Shown: positions 27,567 through 34,687 of the stretch, piece by piece
How positions within the stretch are numbered: the stretch's first letter is position 1
How the letters are laid out: each line of letters begins with the position of its first letter
DNA from: Methyloferula stellata AR4
Lineage (GTDB): Bacteria > Pseudomonadota > Alphaproteobacteria > Rhizobiales > Beijerinckiaceae
Length of the DNA: 64,000 nucleotides
Assembly: GCF_000385335.1 (NCBI RefSeq)
Contig: NZ_ARWA01000001.1
Span: forward strand, 1,194,001-1,258,000
Direction: 5' to 3'
Program-made: the position numbers and the translations under genes
Notes under the pieces: generated by a model
The model's database searches: none
The model's input: only the letters and a program-made list of their open reading frames with translations
Told to the model about the DNA's origin: nothing

Positions 27567-27648
27567 GATGGCCGTCAGTCTCTCTAGCGAAAAGCGCCGT
27601 TTCGGCTTATGCCTAACCGTCTGTCAGCGAGGGCTGGCTGGAAGGGCG

Positions 27649-28635
27649 GTGCATTTGACCTATTCGCATATCCTCGGCACCGGCATGTATGCGCCGGCGC
27701 GCATCTTGACCAACCACGATCTCGAAAAAATGGTCGCGACCTCCGATTCCTGGATCACGGAGCGTACCGGCATCAAGACCCGGCGGATCGCGGCGGAAGG
27801 CGAGGTGACCTCGGATATGGCGGTCGCAGCGGCGCGCCAGGCGCTCGATATGGCCGGTACGAAGCCCGAGGATCTCGATGCGATCATTGTCGCCACGATC
27901 TCACCCGATATGCCGATGCCGTCTTGCGCCGTCATGGTGCAGGCAAAGCTTGGCGCCAAGCGCGCATTCGCTTTCGATCTGTCCGCTGCCTGCGCGGGCT
28001 CCCTTTATGGATTGAACATCGCCGATAAATTCATCCGCGGCGGCGCGCAGCGCGTTCTCGTCATCGGCGCCGAGCTTTTGAGCCGGCTTGTCGATTGGGA
28101 GGATCGCAATACATGCGTGCTGTTTGGCGATGCCGCCGGCGCGATGGTGGTCGGCCCGACGCCGGATGCAAATCGCGGATTGCTTTCGGTCCACCTCCAT
28201 TCGGATGGCACGAGTGCTGGCCTGCTCGCCATTCCGGGCGGCGGCAGCAAACATCCGCAATCGCAAGAGGTCCTTGCGCAAAAGCTGAACAAGATCGCGA
28301 TGAGCGGCCGCGAGGTCTATAAATATGCGGTCAGCGTCCTGCCTGAGACGCTTCAGGAAGCGCTAAAGGCCAATGGCATGACGGCCGGCGATGTCGATCA
28401 TGTCGTCTCGCATCAGGCCAATATACGCATCGTCGAATCCGTGCTCGGCAAGGTCGGCATTCCGATGGAGAAATGCTGGATCAATCTCGATCGCTACGGC
28501 AATACGTCCTCCGCCTCTTTGCCGATTTCGCTCGATGAGGCGAGCCGCGCCGGCCGGCTCAAGGAAGGCGACGTGGTGCTGATGATGGCGATCGGCGCCG
28601 GGATCGCCTGGGGCAGCGCGGTGATGCGCTGGTAG
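27649..28635 (+). CDS. fabH: Beta-ketoacyl-ACP synthase III
   Basis: Condenses acetyl-CoA with malonyl-ACP to start fatty acid synthesis. About 328 residues with the catalytic cysteine in DLSAACAGSLYGL, histidine in VVSHQANIRI, and asparagine in RYGNTSSASLP; TYSHILGTGMYAPARILTNHDLE is a typical start. A GTG at 27649 with GGAAGG upstream is preferred; a TTG at 27655 is possible. It stands apart from plsX, its usual neighbour, which is not in the window. Confidence 0.94.
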   Translation: MHLTYSHILGTGMYAPARILTNHDLEKMVATSDSWITERTGIKTRRIAAEGEVTSDMAVAAARQALDMAGTKPEDLDAIIVATISPDMPMPSCAVMVQAKLGAKRAFAFDLSAACAGSLYGLNIADKFIRGGAQRVLVIGAELLSRLVDWEDRNTCVLFGDAAGAMVVGPTPDANRGLLSVHLHSDGTSAGLLAIPGGGSKHPQSQEVLAQKLNKIAMSGREVYKYAVSVLPETLQEALKANGMTAGDVDHVVSHQANIRIVESVLGKVGIPMEKCWINLDRYGNTSSASLPISLDEASRAGRLKEGDVVLMMAIGAGIAWGSAVMRW

Positions 28636-28750
28636 CTGCTTACGAAGCTCCAAGACGCCACGGACAATTTAGCTGTCATGGTGCCCGTTGCGTCTTGAGC
28701 GGGCCCGATACTGAAATATTCGGGCGAAGATGCCTATGCAGACTTGCGCG

Positions 28751-29035
28751 TCAGTGCGCGTCGTCGCTGTCATTGCCTCTCTTATCGTTGCGGATGCTCG
28801 GATGATCGCCCAAACCTTCCGGCTGCATGGTGGGGTCGGTCACTGAGCTGCGGCCTTCGTAAGGTCCGGCGGACGGCGGGTTGATCGCATTCGGGCCCGA
28901 ATGGACGTTACCTCTGGCGCCGGCACTCGAATCCGAATTTCCCACGCCGGCACCGCCGGCTCCTTCCTGCGCGAAGGCAAAGGACGGTAGGGTGATCATT
29001 ACGGCCGAGCAGGCCAAAATCAGGCTTTTCCGCAT
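28751..29035 (-). CDS. Small exported hypothetical protein
   Basis: 94 residues from the ATG at 29035 (AAGGAG upstream). A signal peptide ends in PSFAFA; the mature part is low-complexity and unstructured: Gly/Ser/Ala-rich, then GPNAINPPSAGPYEGRSSV and a charged tail. A weak EcfG-like box (GAAAC-N17-CGTT) lies upstream near 29077-29102 on the same strand. No family recognised. Confidence 0.7.
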   Translation of the reverse strand: MRKSLILACSAVMITLPSFAFAQEGAGGAGVGNSDSSAGARGNVHSGPNAINPPSAGPYEGRSSVTDPTMQPEGLGDHPSIRNDKRGNDSDDAH

Positions 29036-29192
29036 GGGGACTCCTTGGGTTCGTGCGGCCACAGGATGTGACGCGCGGCAAACGCCCCCTTTACGGCGAA
29101 GGTTTCAGCTTGGCCGCGCATTTATGAATTTTGATTTATAAAATGCGATATGGCGCAGAGCAGGCTTCGCCATAAACTGGTAGGCGGCTGCC

Positions 29193-30698
29193 TCACGCAT
29201 AAAATGTCTGCGCCCAATCGCGGAAGGCACGCCGCGACTCGTCCCATGTGTAGAACATGTGGCCGCCGCCGAAATGCCGAATGAAAAGCATCTCGCGCTG
29301 CTGCGGCAGAAGCTTCATCTGTTCGACAAGCCGCTCGGATGAGAAATAGGGCGTGACCATATCGTAATAGCCATGCGCGATGAGCACTTTCATGTTGGGG
29401 TTCATGCTCATCGCAAAGCGCAGATCGTCGGTGGCGCCGGCGGGGCCTTCGAGCGCATGTCTTTGCTCGTCGCGCTTCCAGGCGCGATTGACGGCGAGAC
29501 TCAAAAGCTCGTAGCGGCGTTCCGAGTCGATGCCGATCTCACCGCGCAGCACATGATTGATGCCGCTCGCGAAGATACGGTCGATCCCGGCGAAGGTCGG
29601 GTCCGGGCCTTCGTGATTTTCGCGATCCGGGAAAGGGTCGATGCCGGTGATGGTCGCGTCATAGACGCCCAAAATCTTCTGTTCGGATTTCAGGAGTTCG
29701 CGCGCGAAGCGCCAGAAGGGCACGCGGCCATGCGCCAGTCTCACAAGATCTTCGGGCAGGCCCAGGAAATCCGCGGCACGGGTAAAGACGCGGCGCTGCT
29801 CCTCCGGGTCATGCGCGGTGCCGACCAGAAAAGAATGCGCGAGTTCGCGCGTCGCAAAAGATTCGATCTCGCGGCGCTGCGTCTCGATCGGCGTAGCGGC
29901 GGCAAAGACGCGCGAGCGGCCGTGGAAGGTCGCGGCCAGCGCCATGGTGCAGAAGGAGTCCATGCTGCGCAGCACGTCATAATCGTTTTCATTCAAGAGC
30001 GACCATTCGAGCGCGGGCGAGATGGCGATCGCCGTCGAAAGCCCGATGCCATGGGTCTCTTGCAGGCGGCGCGCGAGTTTCGCGGTGCGGAAGCCGCCAT
30101 AGCTCTCGCCGATGATCGCGACGGGCACGTCCCATAATTTATATTTCGACAGGAACCGCTCGATGAATTCGCCGAGCGATTCAAGATCCCGGTTGAGCGC
30201 GAAGAATTCCTTCTCTTCGACGGTCTTCGCGGGATCCGGCTTTTCCTTATCGTCCGGCTTTTTCTCCGGCTCGATGATCTGCGAAAAGCCGGTGCCGACC
30301 GGATCGACGAAGACGAGATCGGTGAACCCGATCCAGCTTTCGGGATTATTGACGATCTGGACCGGCGGCGGCTCGAGATTGCCGTCCGGCTTGAAAAGCG
30401 CGCGGCGCGGCGAGAGCCCGCCGATGTGCAGATAGGCCGAGGACGCGCCGGGGCCGCCGTTGAAGACGAAGCTGATCGGGCGGCGGCCCTTCTCCTCGCC
30501 CATACGGTAATAGGTATAGAAGATCTCGGCGGCGGGCTTGTCCTTCTTGCGAAGGACGATCCATTCCGAGATCACATCAATATCGGCCAGCTGGCCGTGA
30601 TCGCCCGTCCAGGTGACTTTGTGGAACGCGCCCTTCGGCGCCTGATAGTCTTTCTTGTCTTTGTCGGGCGAGGAAGTATCGGACGTATCGGCGGCCAT
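29193..30698 (-). CDS. S10 family serine carboxypeptidase-like protein
   Basis: 501 residues with an alpha/beta-hydrolase fold: the oxyanion region FVFNGGPGASSAYLHIGGLSPRR, the nucleophile motif IGESYGGFR, the acid in GYYDMVTPY and the histidine in HFGGGHMFYTW, all present. S10 enzymes remove C-terminal residues at acidic pH. No signal peptide is seen at the chosen ATG (30698); an upstream TTG would not add one. The substrate is unknown. It follows the TIR-like gene on the same strand after a repeat-filled 226-base gap. Confidence 0.9.
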   Translation of the reverse strand: MAADTSDTSSPDKDKKDYQAPKGAFHKVTWTGDHGQLADIDVISEWIVLRKKDKPAAEIFYTYYRMGEEKGRRPISFVFNGGPGASSAYLHIGGLSPRRALFKPDGNLEPPPVQIVNNPESWIGFTDLVFVDPVGTGFSQIIEPEKKPDDKEKPDPAKTVEEKEFFALNRDLESLGEFIERFLSKYKLWDVPVAIIGESYGGFRTAKLARRLQETHGIGLSTAIAISPALEWSLLNENDYDVLRSMDSFCTMALAATFHGRSRVFAAATPIETQRREIESFATRELAHSFLVGTAHDPEEQRRVFTRAADFLGLPEDLVRLAHGRVPFWRFARELLKSEQKILGVYDATITGIDPFPDRENHEGPDPTFAGIDRIFASGINHVLRGEIGIDSERRYELLSLAVNRAWKRDEQRHALEGPAGATDDLRFAMSMNPNMKVLIAHGYYDMVTPYFSSERLVEQMKLLPQQREMLFIRHFGGGHMFYTWDESRRAFRDWAQTFYA

Positions 30699-30745
30699 GC
30701 GGGAACTCGAAGAAGGTATTCTGGGATCTGGACTCAATCATCGAG

Positions 30746-30848
30746 CCGTCATTGCGAGGAGCTTTGCTCCGAAGCAATCCATGCCGAAGCAATCCATGCC
30801 ATTGTCTGAAAGGTTGCCCTGGATTGCTTCGCTTCGCTCGCAATGACG
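30746..30848. repeat. Paired inverted repeat, CATTGCGAGGAGC family
   Basis: CCGTCATTGCGAGGAGC at the left and GCTCGCAATGACGG at the right, with GAAGCAATCCA facing TGGATTGCTTC inside. GAAGCAATCCATGCC is tandemly repeated once. It fills the gap between the TIR-like gene and the peptidase gene. Confidence 0.8.
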
Positions 30849-30924
30849 GTCCTCAGACGAAGCAATGGTTAGGTTCTGCCCCTAGAAAGACGATGAAGGT
30901 TGCGGCGACGGGGAAGCTACTCCA

Positions 30925-31377
30925 TCACCCTTCCATCATGCCGCCCATCACGGCGCCTTGGACGATCTCGTCCGGGCCGCCGACGCGGCTGTCGATAATG
31001 TGTCTGATCGGCTCCCAGGTGAATGTATCGGCCCAGGCCGCGCCGAAATTGAGCGCCGCCGCCGGCGCCTTGCAGTTTTTGTCGAGCTTCACGGCGACCA
31101 CGCATTTGCCGGTGACGGACGCCGTCTGGATTTCCCAATTGATCCAATCGTTGTTGCCGGTGTCCTTGCCGACGATCACGAGCAGATGGGTGCCAGACTT
31201 GATCTTGGCCTTGAGCTCTTCTTTGAGAATGGCGCCCTGAGGACTGTGGAACGGCACTTTGAAGCGATCCGTCTCATAGGCGATCTCGAAATAGTCGCCC
31301 GTGTTCCACTCGAGCAGCATGTCCATGTATTTCTGGTCCGCCGGCTTGAAGCTGACGAAAACGCGTGCCTTTTCCAT
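30925..31377 (-). CDS. TIR-like (MTH538/ThsB-type, DUF1863) domain protein
   Basis: 150 residues. MEKARVFVSFKPADQKYMDML opens like TIR-like domains of the DUF1863 group. It continues with FHSPQGAILKEELKAKIKSGTHLLVIVGKDTGNNDWINWEIQTASVTGKCVVAVKLDK, matching the strand-helix order and the W-x-x-W-E-I segment of that group. In Thoeris defence, proteins of this group (ThsB) sense phage and make an NAD-derived signal. No ThsA-like effector lies nearby, so a defence role is inference. The start at 31377 has AAGG about 12 bases upstream. Confidence 0.7.
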   Translation of the reverse strand: MEKARVFVSFKPADQKYMDMLLEWNTGDYFEIAYETDRFKVPFHSPQGAILKEELKAKIKSGTHLLVIVGKDTGNNDWINWEIQTASVTGKCVVAVKLDKNCKAPAAALNFGAAWADTFTWEPIRHIIDSRVGGPDEIVQGAVMGGMMEG

Positions 31378-31586
31378 GGAACGAGACCTTCTTCGATGAC
31401 GTGTTAAGCGCCTGTGTCTGCGGGATCGGGGCCCGGCACAGGGCAGCATTCAATATCCGCGCCATATAGCACGTCTTGCGGCGGAGGGCATCGGGGCGGC
31501 GTGGGTCCAATTGACTGGAAGCATTCTGCCGACTGAAAAGACTTTAAATTCAATGTATTGGAACGTTTTGGGGAAGCAAGCCAGAC

Positions 31587-31673
31587 CTACAGATCGCCCG
31601 AGAGCAGTCTGCCGGTCTTGCGCGAGAAGCTCAGGACCTCGACGTCGGTGCCGTCGGGATAATGCACCGTCAT
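31587..31673 (-). pseudogene. Possible gene remnant or 28-codon open frame
   Basis: Reads MTVHYPDGTDVEVLSFSRKT and eight further residues to a TAG, protein-like in composition, with its ATG inside the palindrome at 31667. It could be the 3' stub of a gene cut by the repeat. Otherwise the 337-base gap 31378-31714 shows nothing coding. Confidence 0.3.
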
Positions 31674-31700
31674 ACGCGGGCTTGACCCGCGTATCCAGGC
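31667..31700. repeat. Single palindrome arm left of the GIY-YIG gene
   Basis: CCGTCATACGCGGGCTTGAC, then CCGCGTATCCAGGC: the same element as the arms at 21708, 32053 and 63332. The GIY-YIG start codon is 15 bases beyond it. An inverted relative ends the immunity gene at 34635-34667. Confidence 0.8.
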
Positions 31701-31714
31701 ACAGACACTAAATC

Positions 31715-32002
31715 ATGTCTGGCTATGTCTACATCATGAGCAACGAGAAACAGGGCACGCTGTACATCGGCGTGACCAGCGACTTGTCTCGACGGGTTTA
31801 TGAGCATCGCGAAAAGCTAGTCGAAGGTTTTACGAGCCGCTATGGCCTTCATCGACTTGTCTATTATGAAGCCTTTGATGACATTAGAGCCGCCATTCAA
31901 CGTGAGAAAAACCTGAAACATTGGCCGCGCGCCTGGAAGCTGGCCTTGATCCATGAGCGGAATCCGGAATGGGATGATCTTTACCTGCGGCTGAATGAAT
32001 GA
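31715..32002 (+). CDS. GIY-YIG domain endonuclease
   Basis: A 95-residue single-domain protein: GYVYIMSNEKQGTLYIGVTSDLSRRVYEHR carries the two motif strands (YVYIM and LYIGVT) and the catalytic arginine; a glutamate-rich helix follows (YYEAFDDIRAAIQREKNLK) and then WPRAWKLALI. This is the UPF0213-like stand-alone group, of unknown role. It lies between a single palindrome arm and a complete palindrome doublet of the same family, a possible enzyme-substrate relation. Confidence 0.92.
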   Translation: MSGYVYIMSNEKQGTLYIGVTSDLSRRVYEHREKLVEGFTSRYGLHRLVYYEAFDDIRAAIQREKNLKHWPRAWKLALIHERNPEWDDLYLRLNE

Positions 32003-32052
32003 GAGCGAAGCCCACGGGCTGGATGCCGCAGCGATTAACATCAATGATGACG

Positions 32053-32138
32053 CGTCATGTGCGGGATTGACCCGCGCATCCAAGCATCAACGCTGATCGT
32101 CTTGCGCCTGGATGCGCGGGTCAAGCCCGCGCATGACG
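32053..32138. repeat. Paired inverted palindromes, TCATG/GGATG family copy 2
   Basis: Left arm GTCATGTGCGGGATTGACC and right arm GGTCAAGCCCGCGCATGACG, each a small hairpin around a TGA/TCAAG loop. It starts 51 bases after the GIY-YIG stop. The remaining 300 bases to 32436 are AT-richer and non-coding and presumably hold the toxin promoter; I cannot place it exactly. Confidence 0.85.
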
Positions 32139-32436
32139 GAGAGAGGGCTCCGGCTTCAAGGCATCCAGGCCTTGCGTGCTGATCATGATGATGGCGAAGA
32201 GCGCTTTTGCTGTGGTGGCGGAGAGGAGCATAGAAATCTCGACCAATATGCTTTTTATTTGATGGCGTAACGTAAACTACAGCGGCGAGCCTCGAGATAC
32301 TCTCTCGATAGACGAATTTCGCCTTTGTACTTGAACGCGGGCCGCGCGCGTCTTCTTGGAGATCTCGAAGCGATCTAGGTATTTTTTAGCGCAACCTTTA
32401 TCCTTTGGCACGCTTTTTACAGGCCAAGGATTGTAG

Positions 32437-33924
32437 GTGCTTCAAAACGACAGTGTCGCAAAGCGGTTCGAAGCGCGTCTGCGAGCAAAAACGATTTCGC
32501 CTTCTCCGCATATTACAGATGCCGGGCTTCTCTTGGGGGCGGGCACGCTCCTTGTCAGGATGTCGCTTGCTGCTAATGCGGTGCCCCATCTCGCGCTTGA
32601 AGAGGATCGCGAGCGGCTTCTTGCTCTGTTGTCGATCGCGGCCGGGCGCAGCATGACGAAGAATACGCTTCGCCACATCGACGCTGCCTCTCGCGTTTGG
32701 GATAGCGGCGACAAAGCGCTTGCCAATCTACGCTTGGCATTTGCGCGGTTGCCGCGGCTTGACGGAGCCGCAGACGCATATCGCCTGTGGCTCGCTGAGA
32801 CACTTCTTGACGATGGCTTTTCACCATACAAACTCATGAAGGAACTCGGGCTCGATCCCGCCGCGCTCGATCTCCTGAAATATGATGAAAACCAGCCGCG
32901 CGTGCCAGCCGGTAATGGCCGGGAGAGCGGACGCTGGGGGCCGGGTGAAGGTGGAACCCCATCCGCCGCCAACAAGCCGGATCCTTTTCGAGTTACGATC
33001 TCAGAGGCGCGGATCACGCCGCAACAAGCGCAGCCATCAGCCGCTAGGTCCCCGATTCCTCCGCCCCCGCCCGCCGCTCCGGTGGTCGGCGGTGCAGTGG
33101 CAACCGAGCTTTTCACGGCAGGCGAAACAAGCACCTTTATCGCGGGCCTTTCGGCACTTGTGGCAGCCGTGGGCGCCGTAATCGTCGGCGGTGTCATTTT
33201 AGTCCCTTGGCAGAAAAACCCGCTGTCTGAGGGTCCGATTCCAGGCGATTCCAATCTGCATTATGCGCTCGATGATGCAACGGGTCGCTTACAACTTTAC
33301 CGGCGGACGGAAGACGGCGGGAAAGAGCAGGTCGCTATTGCCCAGCGGGGCTCCAACGGCATTTTCTTTGAGACAGAAACGGGTCTTCCGATCGCCCGGG
33401 AAGTCAAAGGCGGTCTCGCCTTCGACTCTGATTCGCTCGCCGAAACGACCGGGGATGAGGGGACCGAGGCTCAAAGTCAGCAGAAAGATGATGAACCCAA
33501 GCTTTGCCCGGATCCTAGTCCCGACGCGCCGCATGGCGCCTCGGAACGCGCGATCGCCTATCAGAAGCAAATCAGTGCCTTGAACAACCCGCAAAGGCCT
33601 TTGCCGGAAGGCATCGCCGTCAGCTTGACCAACCCAGCAACAGGAAGGCGGGTCGTCTATGACGATTGCCGGGAAAGCGATGGCACGATGATCGAAGCCA
33701 AAGGACCAGGATATGGAAGAATGCTTGGCTCTCAATATTTTCGAGATAAATTTACAGATAGATGGACACGCCAAGCGTCGCGGCAAATTGCGGCGAGTGG
33801 AGGCCGCCCCCTTGAATGGTATTTCGCGGATCGAGAAGCGTCGGAATTCGCAAGAGAACTTTTCGACGGTAATAAAAATCTGACGCGCATTAAAGTCATT
33901 TACGAACCGGCAAAAATGCTATGA
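32437..33924 (+). CDS. Polymorphic toxin with C-terminal Tox-REase-5-like nuclease domain
   Basis: 495 residues, GTG start with AAGGA seven bases upstream. Parts: a helical N-terminal region (1-150); a motif NQPRVPAGNGRESGRWGPG (152-170); a proline run (206-216); a hydrophobic segment (234-257); a linker; then the toxin domain (357-489). The last has CPDPSPDAPHGASERAIAYQ, VVYDD...DGTMIEAKG (D410, E420 and K422 as a D...ExK nuclease site) and PLEWYFADREAS, as in restriction-endonuclease-fold toxin 5. It probably cleaves DNA or RNA of rivals. There is no signal peptide or known trafficking domain. It overlaps the next gene by four bases. Confidence 0.8.
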   Translation: MLQNDSVAKRFEARLRAKTISPSPHITDAGLLLGAGTLLVRMSLAANAVPHLALEEDRERLLALLSIAAGRSMTKNTLRHIDAASRVWDSGDKALANLRLAFARLPRLDGAADAYRLWLAETLLDDGFSPYKLMKELGLDPAALDLLKYDENQPRVPAGNGRESGRWGPGEGGTPSAANKPDPFRVTISEARITPQQAQPSAARSPIPPPPPAAPVVGGAVATELFTAGETSTFIAGLSALVAAVGAVIVGGVILVPWQKNPLSEGPIPGDSNLHYALDDATGRLQLYRRTEDGGKEQVAIAQRGSNGIFFETETGLPIAREVKGGLAFDSDSLAETTGDEGTEAQSQQKDDEPKLCPDPSPDAPHGASERAIAYQKQISALNNPQRPLPEGIAVSLTNPATGRRVVYDDCRESDGTMIEAKGPGYGRMLGSQYFRDKFTDRWTRQASRQIAASGGRPLEWYFADREASEFARELFDGNKNLTRIKVIYEPAKML

Positions 33925-34652
33925 AATCTCTTATTTTTGGGCGAAACTATCATATTCGAGCCGCCTGGGGGCCACGCGTAGAAACGCCGAGCGCGATGGC
34001 CGCCAGCTTTGTGCGCTACATCGATATTTTGCGCAATCTCGATCCAGTATTTTCCCTTTGGACGACGGGAATGAAACGGCCCGTAAAATTTGAAACGGTC
34101 CGCGATCATTTTGAAGACATCGTCATGGATAGTGTGTCTATCGATGACGATGGAGATCCCGAACTGGAATATGGCTACGGACCTTTCGCTTGCACACGAG
34201 ACGTAGCAGGTCCATTGGTTTTTGGAATCAACACAAGCCTCGGCTCATGTTTGAACAATACCAATTACGTTGACCTCCACACAAATTCTGCTGAAATCCC
34301 AGATCCCCGAATAATCACCTACAAGATCTTCAAGGCGGCTTTGCTTGGGATCGTGGAAATCTGGGATCCTCTGGATTGCCGTGCGACCCCGCATGAGCTT
34401 CTCAAGCTTATCGATTCAGATGGATATTTTCGTGCGGTTTGGATGCAATATCTCAGCCCACCGCTCGCGCGGCTCATTACGCCTCCCGCGACTTCCATCA
34501 ATGAATACCTTCCCAATGGCGGGCTGTTGATGTCGGCAACAACCGAGACCTTTAAAGTCGACAATCCGTCTCACGTGGCCGTGGCATGCGACATCGCGGA
34601 CGCCACCGCGCCATTGAACGAGGGGAGTAATGCGCCTGGATACGCGGATTAA
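33921..34652 (+). CDS. Immunity protein for the adjacent toxin (Imm52-like)
   Basis: 243 residues, ATG overlapping the toxin stop (ATGA), as expected for a cognate antidote. The all-beta/helix sequence with several tryptophans and the look of YIDILRNLDPVFSLWTTG and AVWMQYLSP resembles Imm52-type immunity proteins, which accompany Tox-REase-5; this family match is from memory and moderate. The gene is lower in G+C than its neighbours. Its last codons (GYAD, stop) are formed by a palindrome arm at 34635, so the natural end may have been replaced. Confidence 0.7.
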   Translation: MKSLIFGRNYHIRAAWGPRVETPSAMAASFVRYIDILRNLDPVFSLWTTGMKRPVKFETVRDHFEDIVMDSVSIDDDGDPELEYGYGPFACTRDVAGPLVFGINTSLGSCLNNTNYVDLHTNSAEIPDPRIITYKIFKAALLGIVEIWDPLDCRATPHELLKLIDSDGYFRAVWMQYLSPPLARLITPPATSINEYLPNGGLLMSATTETFKVDNPSHVAVACDIADATAPLNEGSNAPGYAD

Positions 34653-34667
34653 GTCCGCACATGACAG
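34635..34667. repeat. Degenerate palindrome arm at the immunity gene end
   Basis: CCTGGATACGCGGATTAAGT, then CCGCACATGACAG: an inverted relative of the arm at 31667-31700. It supplies the stop codon of the immunity gene. Together the two arms bracket the GIY-YIG, toxin and immunity genes. Confidence 0.65.
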
Positions 34668-34687
34668 CGACCGACGTTTGTCGAGTA

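Noticed and set aside
32437-34652. Prophage
   Set aside because: No capsid, terminase, integrase or lysis gene near; the toxin and immunity reading explains both genes.
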